Under the pieces are notes generated by a model. That model searched no databases. It worked only from the letters and a program-made list of their open reading frames with translations, and was not told where the DNA came from. Shown in pieces: positions 16,601 through 23,749 of a stretch of DNA of 34,528 nucleotides; the first letter of the stretch is position 1; each line of letters starts with the position of its first letter. The position numbers and the translations under genes were made by a program. Origin of the DNA: Paracoccaceae bacterium (GTDB taxonomy: Bacteria; Pseudomonadota; Alphaproteobacteria; Rhodobacterales; Rhodobacteraceae). The stretch lies in the NCBI GenBank assembly GCA_013373325.1, contig JABXIA010000285.1:1-34528 (forward strand). Reading direction: 5' to 3'.

Positions 16601-16980
16601 CAGAAGGAGTGGATGGTCTGGATTTTCAGCCCGCCCGGCGTCTCGATCGCGCGGGCAAACAGGGTCCGCGCCTGGGCCAGATCCTCAGGCGCGGTGCTGA
16701 CCTCCCCAAGTTCGGTCAATGCAGTGATCAGCGCGGGATCATCCAGCATCGCCCATTCACCTAGCCGTTTGAACAGCCGGTTCTGCATCTCGCTGGCCGC
16801 CGCCTTGGTATAAGTGAGGCACAGAATGTGCTGCGGCTGCACGCCCTTCAGCAGCAGCCGGGCCACCCGGTCGGTCAGCACCTTGGTCTTGCCGGAGCCG
16901 GCATTTGCCGCCAGCCAGGTGGAGGCATCAGGGCGCGCAGCGCGGAACTGCGCCTCGGAGGCGGCGTCGCGGATGGTCAT
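13627..16980 (-). CDS. addA: Double-strand break repair helicase-nuclease subunit AddA
   Basis: AddA is the UvrD-type helicase and nuclease subunit of AddAB, the alphaproteobacterial counterpart of RecBCD that resects double-strand ends for RecA. The 1117-residue protein has Walker A AANAGSGKT at 24-32, motif Ia with LTYTKAAASEMQNRL, motif II ILVDEAQDTSPVQWD near 390, motif III VGDKKQSIYSFQGAD, and motif VI LLYVALTRAEKWL near 840. The C-terminal RecB-type nuclease has VDFKSN and QMGAYAQAL. All key motifs are intact. It overlaps addB by four bases. Confidence 0.96.
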   Translation of the reverse strand: MTIRDAASEAQFRAARPDASTWLAANAGSGKTKVLTDRVARLLLKGVQPQHILCLTYTKAAASEMQNRLFKRLGEWAMLDDPALITALTELGEVSTAPEDLAQARTLFARAIETPGGLKIQTIHSFCSSLLRRFPLEAGVSPQFSEMDDRAGQLLRAEIMEDFARGDEAPLVDALARHVSDSDFETLTSAICQRRADFGEPLSWAGLLDLFELPEGFDETALETLVFLGGEEELLQRTREMLRKGGSTDQKAAGKLAGITKPTLADLGTLESVFLTGASAKEPFTAKIDKFPTKKLREAHLPLMDQLEPLMRRVEDARAKRLALSAARKSHDLHRFSAAFLPEYERRKQLRGWLDFDDLILKARQLLNDPGVAAWVLYRLDGGIDHILVDEAQDTSPVQWDVIEKLAQEFTAGEGARSDVERTIFVVGDKKQSIYSFQGADPDAFDRMQQEFSNRLAETGAGLQDASLDFSFRSSAAILKLVDLVFKDSPRAGFRKDALHRAFKSDLPGRVDLWPVVEKVEDDEDPDWTSPVDRPSSRHHTVILAERIAASIKQMIETGVTIPEDGPERGTFQRRPVQAGDFLILVQRRSDLFSEIIRACKKAELPIAGADRLKVGAELAVKDIAALLRFLALPEDSLSLAEALKSPLFGWEEQALFDLAHRREAMYLWPALRERAGEFPETMAVLDDLRANADFLRPFDLIERILTRHGGRQKLLGRLGPEAEDGINALLSQALAYERTDVPSLTGFLVWMQTDDLEIKRQMGAAGNMIRVMSVHGSKGLEAPIVILPDTAKRQAPRDAEIMLADGTPVWKLPKDQMPAAMLAAREVAQEKLQNERLRLLYVALTRAEKWLVVAAAGDAGEREDSWYRMTEHALREGGAVEADCPGGAGLRLQHGDWDGLPLVEATVEKVVKHSLPEVFDRPAKAYEAPAPALSPSDLGGAKALPGDAGLDEDAAKARGGRLHLLLEHLPGRPEGLWPKLAGNLLQNAGDTDDLLAEASSVLSNTGLAHIFAAESLAEVPVTADLNGTRLHGIIDRLIVTADRVLAVDFKSNATVPATPAQCPEGLLRQMGAYAQALAQIYPGRTVETALLWTRTATLMPLPHELVTAALMRRLEP

Positions 16981-19910
16981 GCCAGATCCTCCGGCTGCGG
17001 TTCAGCGCTGCGGTCCCATTCGCCGTAGCGCGCCAGGTGGTCGTAATCGCCGGCGATGTCATCCCGGTGCACCATGCGGCGGCTCGAATACCCTTGTTCA
17101 GGCTCGAAATAGGCGCCGATCAAGGTGCGCAGCTCGTCCCAGACCTTGGCGGGCGGTTCCTCTTCCAGCGGTGCGCGCACCTCTTTCATGCTGCTGCCCA
17201 GCCCAATGAACAGGGCGCGTGCCACCTCCGCCGGGCCGAGGTCGTCAAAGGCGCCTTCCTCGGCCATGGCGGCTTCGATCAGCAGCTGTTTTTCGAACTT
17301 CTTCTGCTGCGCTTCGCTGGGCGGCGCGCCGGTCTTGTAATCGTAGAGATGCAGGAAACCGCGTTCATCCATGTCGATCCGGTCGGCGCGGCAGGCGATG
17401 GTGAAATCCAGCGGATCCAGCCGGGCGCTGCCCTTGGCTTCAAACGCAACCGGCTTGGCACGGGCCTGGCGCTCCTGCTCGGCCTGGACGAAGTCTCCGG
17501 CAATCTTTCGGATTCGGCTGTGCCACAGGATGCGGGCAACCGGCCAGGGCACATGGGTTTCCAGCAGTTCGCGGGTCTTTTCGATGAGCTGGCCGGCGGT
17601 CAGCAGGCTCGGGTCCGCCTGGGCTTCCTTGACGAAATGCTCGAATACCTCATGCACCACGATTCCGCGCAGCAGGGCGTCGGGTTCCTGCACCAGCGGG
17701 TTAAGCGGCTTCAGCCGCAGCACATGCTTGGCGTAGATCGCATAAGGGTCACGGATGAGCCGCGGGATTTCCGTGATCGTCAGGCGGCGCGGGCGGGCGG
17801 CAACCGGCGGTCGCGGCGAGGGGCGCGGCATCTGTGGAATGGGCGTGGGCTCCTCCAGCGAGTCTGCCCAACCGAGCCATTGCTGGCCTCTTGCACGCAT
17901 CGCCATCAGCGCATCCTGGCCGCCCTGATCCGGCAGGCCGGACAGCAGGTTGGTCAGCCGGTTCAGCCAGCGCGACGGTACGGTGTCGGCTTCCTCCGAG
18001 CGTTCAGCACGGGTCAGCCAGAGTTCTGGCGCCGCAATCGCCTGCTGGAAATCATGCGCCGACAGCCCGATGCGGCGTTCGGGCAGCAACAGGCCTGCCT
18101 GATTGCGCAACTGGCGGTTCAGCCAGGGATCGGGACTGGCGGCCTCCGGCCAGCTGCCTTCATTGAGGCCGCCCAGAATGACCAGATCGGCGCCCTGCAC
18201 CCGGGCCTCCAGCGTGCCCCAGATCATGATAGAGCCATAGGGCGCATCGCGGTCGCGCACCTCGCCTTGGCTCAGCAGCGCGCCCAGCAGGTCAGCGAAA
18301 TCGCGGGCGGTCATCTCGCCGCCATAGGGGGCCTCAGTTTCCAGGTTTTCGATGCAGGCGAGCGCGGCCTGGCCGGCCTTCTTGTCCCACAGTGTGCCGG
18401 CGCCGTCCGTCTGGCTGCCGGCAGCGATGCGCTCGGCCAGATCACGCAGCCGTTCGACCCAATCGGTCAGGGGCAGGGTGCCAGCGATCTCCTGATCCGC
18501 GAAACAGGCGCTCAGCCAGCCGGTCCAGCCCGGTGTCAGCTCGCGGCCTTTGCCAAATGCCGCAAAGGCCGCGGTGTCGGGGAAGGGCGGTCCGTTGCGG
18601 CGCAAGGACAGCTCCAGCTCGCGGGTTTGGCGCAGGTGGTTGCCACGGTCCGCACCGTCATGGGTCAGCGGGTGCTTCAGCAGCGTCAGCAGGCTGTCGC
18701 AGGCCAGCGGCTTGCAGAACAGCCACGCCACGTGGCGCAGGAACCGGCCAGGCGGCGACAGCTGCAGCGGCTGGCCGGCGGAATCATCCGGCAGGATGTC
18801 CCAGCGGTCCAGTGCGGCAGAGACCTGACGTGTCAGCATCCGGTCGGGCGTGATCAGCGCAGCGGTCTGGCCGTCCTCCGCCGCCTGGCGCAGGCGCAGC
18901 GCAATGGCGAGCGCCTCGGCACGGGGGCTGGGAGCTTCGACAAGCAAAACGTTTTCCGTTGCGCTGTCCAGACCGGTCAGCTTGGGGCCTTCGCTCATCC
19001 AGGCGTCTGTCACCGGGGCCGGGCGCAATGCCAGCGAGACCAGCCGGTTGCGTTCGGGAGAGACCGGCGGGGTATCGGTCCAAGGCCGCACATCGCGCGG
19101 GGCCAATTCCAGGTCTTTCATCAGCTTGTGGAACCGGTACTGAGGATGGTCTTCCGAGATCATCGGGTCATCCAGACTGCCCCAGACGTGGTCCGGCTGA
19201 TCGAAATCGAAACCAGGCAGCACCACAGCGCCCTGCGGCAGACGGGCAATGGCCTGCATCAGCATCAAGGTGGTGCCACGGGACCCGGTGGAACCGGCCA
19301 GGATGACGGGATGCGACGGCGGGTTTTCCTGCCACTTCCCAATCAGGTTCAGCACCACTTGCCGCTGCCGTGCCTGGGCGTCCATCGCGCCTTCATGCAG
19401 GCCGGTGAACTCATCCGCGATACCAATAAATGCTTGCGCCCGCGCCCAGTGGCCGGACATGTCAGAGACGTCCAGATCCCGGATGGCATCGGTGCTGACA
19501 CCTTCCCCCTGCATCTCGTCAATCAGCGCCGCCAGGCTATCAGAAAGATCATAAAGGGACGCGCGGGAGGCTAGGTCAGGCTGCGTGTCCAGCAGCTTGG
19601 CGATCAGCTGCGACAACTCCAGCCGGCGCCGCAGCGGGGGCAGGGCGGGTGGCAATCCGTCCAATGCAGCCCTCTGCGCCAGATCGGTCAGCATCAGCAT
19701 GCGTGGCAGCAGCATCGCTGGGCCGTTGTCAAACAGGCTGCGGATGCGCCGTGCCATGCGGGAGGTGTTGACGATCAGCTCAGCCCGCGCCAGTGCCTCC
19801 GGCGGCAAGTTTCGGGCCCGCTCCCGCAGTCCTTCGACCAGCGCACGCGGAAAATCCACACCGCAGGGCACGGCAAAAACACGCGGTTTGGCGGATGGTT
19901 CAAACATCAT
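16977..19910 (-). CDS. addB: Double-strand break repair subunit AddB
   Basis: AddB is the second AddAB subunit, used in other bacteria for Chi recognition and for the second nuclease. The 977-residue protein is of the alphaproteobacterial type. A degenerate P-loop-like AGSTGSRGTT lies near residue 208 and lacks the lysine needed for ATP hydrolysis. The C-terminal nuclease has ACRADRIDMD, LHLYDYKTG and KQLLIEAAMAEE, matching the D-x-K and Q-x(n) pattern. The four cysteines that bind an iron-sulfur cluster in Bacillus AddB are absent; the last 260 residues contain only one cysteine. It starts MMFEPS at 19910 and overlaps murU by 11 bases. Confidence 0.94.
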   Translation of the reverse strand: MMFEPSAKPRVFAVPCGVDFPRALVEGLRERARNLPPEALARAELIVNTSRMARRIRSLFDNGPAMLLPRMLMLTDLAQRAALDGLPPALPPLRRRLELSQLIAKLLDTQPDLASRASLYDLSDSLAALIDEMQGEGVSTDAIRDLDVSDMSGHWARAQAFIGIADEFTGLHEGAMDAQARQRQVVLNLIGKWQENPPSHPVILAGSTGSRGTTLMLMQAIARLPQGAVVLPGFDFDQPDHVWGSLDDPMISEDHPQYRFHKLMKDLELAPRDVRPWTDTPPVSPERNRLVSLALRPAPVTDAWMSEGPKLTGLDSATENVLLVEAPSPRAEALAIALRLRQAAEDGQTAALITPDRMLTRQVSAALDRWDILPDDSAGQPLQLSPPGRFLRHVAWLFCKPLACDSLLTLLKHPLTHDGADRGNHLRQTRELELSLRRNGPPFPDTAAFAAFGKGRELTPGWTGWLSACFADQEIAGTLPLTDWVERLRDLAERIAAGSQTDGAGTLWDKKAGQAALACIENLETEAPYGGEMTARDFADLLGALLSQGEVRDRDAPYGSIMIWGTLEARVQGADLVILGGLNEGSWPEAASPDPWLNRQLRNQAGLLLPERRIGLSAHDFQQAIAAPELWLTRAERSEEADTVPSRWLNRLTNLLSGLPDQGGQDALMAMRARGQQWLGWADSLEEPTPIPQMPRPSPRPPVAARPRRLTITEIPRLIRDPYAIYAKHVLRLKPLNPLVQEPDALLRGIVVHEVFEHFVKEAQADPSLLTAGQLIEKTRELLETHVPWPVARILWHSRIRKIAGDFVQAEQERQARAKPVAFEAKGSARLDPLDFTIACRADRIDMDERGFLHLYDYKTGAPPSEAQQKKFEKQLLIEAAMAEEGAFDDLGPAEVARALFIGLGSSMKEVRAPLEEEPPAKVWDELRTLIGAYFEPEQGYSSRRMVHRDDIAGDYDHLARYGEWDRSAEPQPEDLA

Positions 19911-20592
19911 CTGCGGCTATCAGGTCCTCGGCCAGTTTGATCCCTTCGGGATGGCCCACATCGCACCAGCGGCCGGGATATTCCAGCGCAAACAGCCGGC
20001 CTGCGGCTGCCATCCGGTTCCACAGGACATTGAGAGAGAATACCTGCTCCTCGACGTCGTGCAGCCCCTCCGTTTTCAGGATCTGCACCCCGCCATAGAC
20101 CAGATTCCCGCCGCGGCTGATGCGGCCCTCGGCATCGGTTGAGAAATCCCCAATACCGGTGCGCCCCGCCGCGCGCTCCAGCGGCACGCAGACCAAAAGC
20201 GCATCCATTCGGTCAGGGTCCCAGGCGTCTTGCGCCAATTGCAGCGGGTTCGGGCCTTTCCAGATAGCATCGGTGTTCATCGTGAAAACCGGCCCGCTGC
20301 CCAGCAGGGGAAGGGCATGGCGCAACCCTCCGCCGGTATCGAGGATCTCGGGCGCCTCATGGCTGATCAGCACCTTTTCAGGCTCTAAAAAGGTCACAAG
20401 CGGTTCAGGCTTGTAATGCACGTTGGCGGCAATCCGGGCCGGCTGAACTTCCTTGGCCAGATCCAGTGCATGGGCAATCAGCGGCCGGCCGGCAACTCCG
20501 ATCATCGGCTTCGGCCTGTCGCGGGTGAGTTCCCGCATCCGGGTGCCAAAACCCGCTGCAAACAGCATCACGGCGTTCGGAGCACGCTGCAT
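19900..20592 (-). CDS. murU: N-acetylmuramate alpha-1-phosphate uridylyltransferase MurU (nucleotidyltransferase)
   Basis: The 230-residue protein is a sugar-phosphate nucleotidyltransferase: signature LFAAGFGTRMRELTRDRPKP at 10-29, the TGGGLRHAL segment near 87, the metal-binding NTDAIW near 107 and the final WCDVGHPE motif. Its tight coupling to the kinase gene upstream (TGATG overlap) matches the AmgK-MurU pair of Pseudomonas and Caulobacter, which turns recycled MurNAc into UDP-MurNAc and bypasses MurA. That specificity is inferred from context; a mannose-1-phosphate guanylyltransferase annotation is common for this family. It overlaps the start of addB by 11 bases. Confidence 0.82.
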   Translation of the reverse strand: MQRAPNAVMLFAAGFGTRMRELTRDRPKPMIGVAGRPLIAHALDLAKEVQPARIAANVHYKPEPLVTFLEPEKVLISHEAPEILDTGGGLRHALPLLGSGPVFTMNTDAIWKGPNPLQLAQDAWDPDRMDALLVCVPLERAAGRTGIGDFSTDAEGRISRGGNLVYGGVQILKTEGLHDVEEQVFSLNVLWNRMAAAGRLFALEYPGRWCDVGHPEGIKLAEDLIAADDV

Positions 20593-21590
20593 CAGGGCCT
20601 CAGCTTTTCCAGGTTTTCCGGCTTCGGTGCGGGCAGCTTGTCACGCAGAAGACCCGCCACCGGGGCCAGCGCCGGGTGGTCCAGCCCGCGGATGAAATGA
20701 TCCCAGACCCGTGGAATCAAATCCACATAGTGCGGTTTTCCATAATCCAGGCTGAGCCGGGCAAAGACACCCAGGATGCGCAGGTTCCGCTGCACGCCCA
20801 GCACAGTATAGGCGGTACGGAAGCCGGACTCGTCCGCGCCAGCGGCCGCGATGTAACGGCTGATCATCTGCATCTCGATACCCGGCGGCACGTCACGGCG
20901 GGCATCTTGCAGGAGAGAGACGAGATCGTATGCCGGGTGGCCTGCGCGCGCGTCCTGGAAATCCAGCAGGCCAACCCGGGCCACACCGTCGCGGTCCGGC
21001 AGCCACAGCAGGTTTTCTGCGTGGTAGTCCCGCTGGACCAGAACCGGATCGCCCTTGACTGTTTCGCGCAGGATGTCCTCGAACTGGTTCTCGAACCGTG
21101 ACTGCAGCTCCGGGTCATGGCCGCCTTGAATCCCGTCTCGGTATTTCGACAGTGCGAGCCCGGCCATTTCCGCCATTAGCCGCGGACCGTAGGGTTCCAA
21201 TTCCGGCATCGGCGCTTGATGGAGGGCAACCAGCGCGTCAGTGGCGGCCTCATAAATTTCCTTTTCCAGAGCCGGTTGCCGCTCTATGACGCGGGCATAA
21301 AGGTCGTCGCCCAGATCCTCCAGCATCAGAAATCCTTGCTCGACATCTTTTGCCAGGATCTCCGGGGCGCTGAGACCCTGGGCACGGAGGTATTCGGCAA
21401 TGCGGATGAAGGGGCGGACGTCCTCGCCCTTTTCCGGCGGTGCGTCCATCAGCACGACAGTCTCACCGGCTGAGCCGGTCAGCCGTTCATAGCGCCTGTT
21501 GGAGGCATCGCCTGCCAGCGGTGCGCATTGCCAGCTGGCATAGGCCGTTTCCGAGAGAAAGGTTTCGCGCAGGGAATTGCGGTCGGTCAT
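20592..21590 (-). CDS. amgK: N-acetylmuramate/N-acetylglucosamine kinase AmgK (APH family)
   Basis: A 332-residue aminoglycoside-phosphotransferase-fold kinase. The catalytic loop is VQRDYHAENLLWL (near 195), the metal site LLDFQDARAG (near 218), and MLEDLGDDLYAR lies in the hinge. In the MurU-linked branch the enzyme phosphorylates MurNAc or GlcNAc at C1 for cell-wall recycling. I chose the ATG at 21590, which lies in an ATGA overlap with tsaE and begins MTDRNSLRETFL; a longer frame to 21620 would overlap tsaE further. The tsaE-amgK-murU order is a known alphaproteobacterial arrangement. Substrate assignment is by family and context. Confidence 0.84.
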   Translation of the reverse strand: MTDRNSLRETFLSETAYASWQCAPLAGDASNRRYERLTGSAGETVVLMDAPPEKGEDVRPFIRIAEYLRAQGLSAPEILAKDVEQGFLMLEDLGDDLYARVIERQPALEKEIYEAATDALVALHQAPMPELEPYGPRLMAEMAGLALSKYRDGIQGGHDPELQSRFENQFEDILRETVKGDPVLVQRDYHAENLLWLPDRDGVARVGLLDFQDARAGHPAYDLVSLLQDARRDVPPGIEMQMISRYIAAAGADESGFRTAYTVLGVQRNLRILGVFARLSLDYGKPHYVDLIPRVWDHFIRGLDHPALAPVAGLLRDKLPAPKPENLEKLRP

Positions 21591-22063
21591 GCGCAGATGC
21601 GCTCCATCAGGGGCTGCCATTTTACATCGCTCCAGCGGAGCGTCAGATGGCGGCGGTCTTGGTGTTCAGGGTCCAGCGCCAGCGTAAGATGCAAGGCGTG
21701 CGGCGGTGTCAGTTCCTGCAGCCGGTCAGGCCATTCGACCAGGCAGATTGCATTGTCAAAGGCTTCGGTCAGGCCCAGTTCCTCCAGCTCATCCAAGGAG
21801 GACAGCCGGTAAAGGTCGGTGTGCCACAGCTCGCCAGCGGGTACCTGATAGGTTTGCACCAACGTGAAGGTGGGCGAAGGCACGTCTTCAGGCACGTCCA
21901 TCAGCGACTGGATCAGATGGCGGGCGAAATGGGTCTTTCCGGCACCGATTACGCCTTCCAGCAACAAGCAATCGCCGGGGCGAAGGGCTCCGGCGACTCG
22001 GTCGGCCAGCTCGGCCGTTTCCTCAGGCGAATTCAGCGTGCGAGCCGCGGTGTTTGTGGTCAT
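21587..22063 (-). CDS. tsaE: tRNA threonylcarbamoyladenosine biosynthesis ATPase TsaE
   Basis: TsaE is the ATPase that drives the TsaB-TsaD complex during t6A37 modification of ANN-decoding tRNAs. The 158-residue product has the P-loop LEGVIGAGKTHFARHL near 36-51, the PSPTFTLVQTYQ segment near 68, HTDLYRLSSLDELEELGL near 80-97 and VEWPDRL near 108. Length is normal. tsaD is also in this window (32353-33450), about 10 kb away. tsaE overlaps amgK by four bases and starts 49 bases after the divL-like gene. Confidence 0.95.
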   Translation of the reverse strand: MTTNTAARTLNSPEETAELADRVAGALRPGDCLLLEGVIGAGKTHFARHLIQSLMDVPEDVPSPTFTLVQTYQVPAGELWHTDLYRLSSLDELEELGLTEAFDNAICLVEWPDRLQELTPPHALHLTLALDPEHQDRRHLTLRWSDVKWQPLMERICA

Positions 22064-22112
22064 GGCGGTACAATGACGCCGCCGCGCTACGGCTGCAAGC
22101 TGGATTCAATGA

Positions 22113-23660
22113 TCAGTCTTGCGGGTTGGAGGCAAAGCGTTCCTGACCCGCCGGAAGGGCAGCTGCTTCGGGCTTTCGGAAGCTGACCATAGTGGCGCCG
22201 TTCTGGATTGCCGTTACCTTGCAGACCATCTTGGTGCCTCTGCGCAGCTGAACATGGGACCACCAGGCCTCGCGCCCTTCGCAGCCCGCAACGAAGTCCC
22301 GGATTTCGCCCCAGACCGGGGTCGGCGCACAGGTGTCCTGCCAGATCCGGCTGGCATCCATGATTGACACCTTGGCAAAGCTGGAATCGGGGTCCATCTG
22401 CCACAGGCTGTCATAAGCGCTGTTCGAGAAACTCAGGCTGCCGTCATTAGCAAAAACCGCAATGGCTTCGTCCATCTGATCCAGGATCGACTGGCCCATC
22501 TCCAGCTCAGAGCGGAACTGGCGGGTGAGGGTGACCTCTGCGGTAATGTCTTCGAACAGGAAGGCGATGGCACCATCCGGATGCGGTCGGCCGGAGACCT
22601 TGTAGACAGAACCAGACGGTAGCGACCAAGTTTCCTGATACCGGCCCTCGGCAGCGGCCTCCAGCAGGTCAGCCATCTGGTGGCGCCAGCTGGAATAGCT
22701 TTTGGGCTCCGGCATCATCCTTTGGTCGCGCAACCGGTCGAAGAAAGTGAGCAGGTTGGGCCGCGAGCTCAGGAAATTGGCAGGCAATGCGGTCAGGTCG
22801 ATCAGCACCGGATTGAACAGCACCAGCTGACGGTTGCGGTCAAAGATCGCCAGGCCGATCGACAGCTGCGCAAAGGTCTTGGCCAGGGTCTGCACAAAGT
22901 TGCGCTGGGCAACCTCGGCGTCGACCACGGCGTTCACATCGACCGCATGGCAGAGCCAGCCGGCCTCGGTCTCGGTCGTCGAAACATTATACCAAAGCTT
23001 CTTGCCGCTGTCCGGCAGCGGAATGTGAATCCGCTCAGGCTTGCCGCTGGTCATCGGGTCGTGGAGGTCCGTGAACAAGGGATCTGCGAAATCTGAACTG
23101 CGGCCGCGAATCTTCTGGTTGAGATTATCGTAAGCGAGATTGGACCAGGTGACGTTTCCCTCCTCGGACTGCAACCAGACCGGGTAGGGGGCCTGATGCA
23201 CGGCAGCGCGCAGGGTGGTCAGTTCCTGATCCAGGGACTTATTCTGTTCTTCCAATGTGCTGCGGCGCAGTTGCACGCGGGTGACACCGTCAATCCACTC
23301 GCAATGCGCCTCGCGGCTCTCAGCAGCGGCAGTGCCTGACAGCACAAGCGGCCCCACATCCTTGAGAAAACCGGGCGATTGCGGCAGGCCAGGATAGCTG
23401 CGGGCCAGCTGGTCGCGCAGCATGCTCCAGTCAAAGTTCTCAGCCTGGTCACCGATAAACTTGCGGGCGCCGGAGGACCAGCCGATCAGACTGCTGTCGT
23501 CAAACAGAAAGACAGCATCAGTACGGCCGTCGGCGGCAAGCAGGTCATGTTCCATGCCACTGCGCCGCGGAGAGGGCGACAGCCACCAGACTGCGGCTGC
23601 AGCCGTGGCGGCACAAAGTGCGGCCAGTACAAACCACTCGATCGAAGCGAAATCCTGCAT
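22113..23660 (-). CDS. divL: DivL-like PAS-domain protein lacking a kinase domain
   Basis: A 515-residue membrane-anchored sensor: one N-terminal segment (about 9-27), then four PAS-like regions. PAS-like cores start near 45 (DAVFLFDDSSLIGWS), 153 (QAPYPVWLQSEEGNVTWSN), 268 (LSIGLAIFDRNRQLVLFNP) and 396 (DQMDEAIAVFANDGSLSFSN); a coiled-coil-like stretch lies near 133-150. No HisKA or HATPase region follows. In Caulobacter DivL is a PAS-bearing pseudokinase that controls CckA and so CtrA; Rhodobacter capsulatus has a PAS protein called DivL that affects CtrA phosphorylation and gene-transfer-agent release. The position before tsaE-amgK-murU-addBA-trxA is where rhizobial genomes have a DivL-like kinase. 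A perfect CtrA box lies upstream. The name is by synteny and layout. Confidence 0.65.
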   Translation of the reverse strand: MQDFASIEWFVLAALCAATAAAAVWWLSPSPRRSGMEHDLLAADGRTDAVFLFDDSSLIGWSSGARKFIGDQAENFDWSMLRDQLARSYPGLPQSPGFLKDVGPLVLSGTAAAESREAHCEWIDGVTRVQLRRSTLEEQNKSLDQELTTLRAAVHQAPYPVWLQSEEGNVTWSNLAYDNLNQKIRGRSSDFADPLFTDLHDPMTSGKPERIHIPLPDSGKKLWYNVSTTETEAGWLCHAVDVNAVVDAEVAQRNFVQTLAKTFAQLSIGLAIFDRNRQLVLFNPVLIDLTALPANFLSSRPNLLTFFDRLRDQRMMPEPKSYSSWRHQMADLLEAAAEGRYQETWSLPSGSVYKVSGRPHPDGAIAFLFEDITAEVTLTRQFRSELEMGQSILDQMDEAIAVFANDGSLSFSNSAYDSLWQMDPDSSFAKVSIMDASRIWQDTCAPTPVWGEIRDFVAGCEGREAWWSHVQLRRGTKMVCKVTAIQNGATMVSFRKPEAAALPAGQERFASNPQD

Positions 23661-23712
23661 GTCTTCCTGCCTAGCTCAGCTCTCGTTTGCCCTCATGGTT
23701 CCCTAAAAATGG

Positions 23713-23727
23713 TTAAATGAAGTTTAA
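23713..23727 (-). promoter_or_regulatory. Perfect CtrA box upstream of the divL-like gene
   Basis: TTAA-N7-TTAA with no mismatch, 53-67 bases before the divL-like ATG. Read on the minus strand the second half extends to TTAACCAT, the half-site reported as typical for CtrA in Rhodobacterales. The spacing suits a promoter -35 region. Binding is inference. Confidence 0.6.
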
Positions 23728-23749
23728 TTGGTTTCCCAAAAGTGAACAG

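Noticed and set aside
16905-19574. An 889-codon plus-strand open frame opposite addB
   Set aside because: Antisense shadow of a high-GC gene. It has no ribosome site and low-complexity Q/A/R/G composition, while the opposite strand encodes intact AddB.
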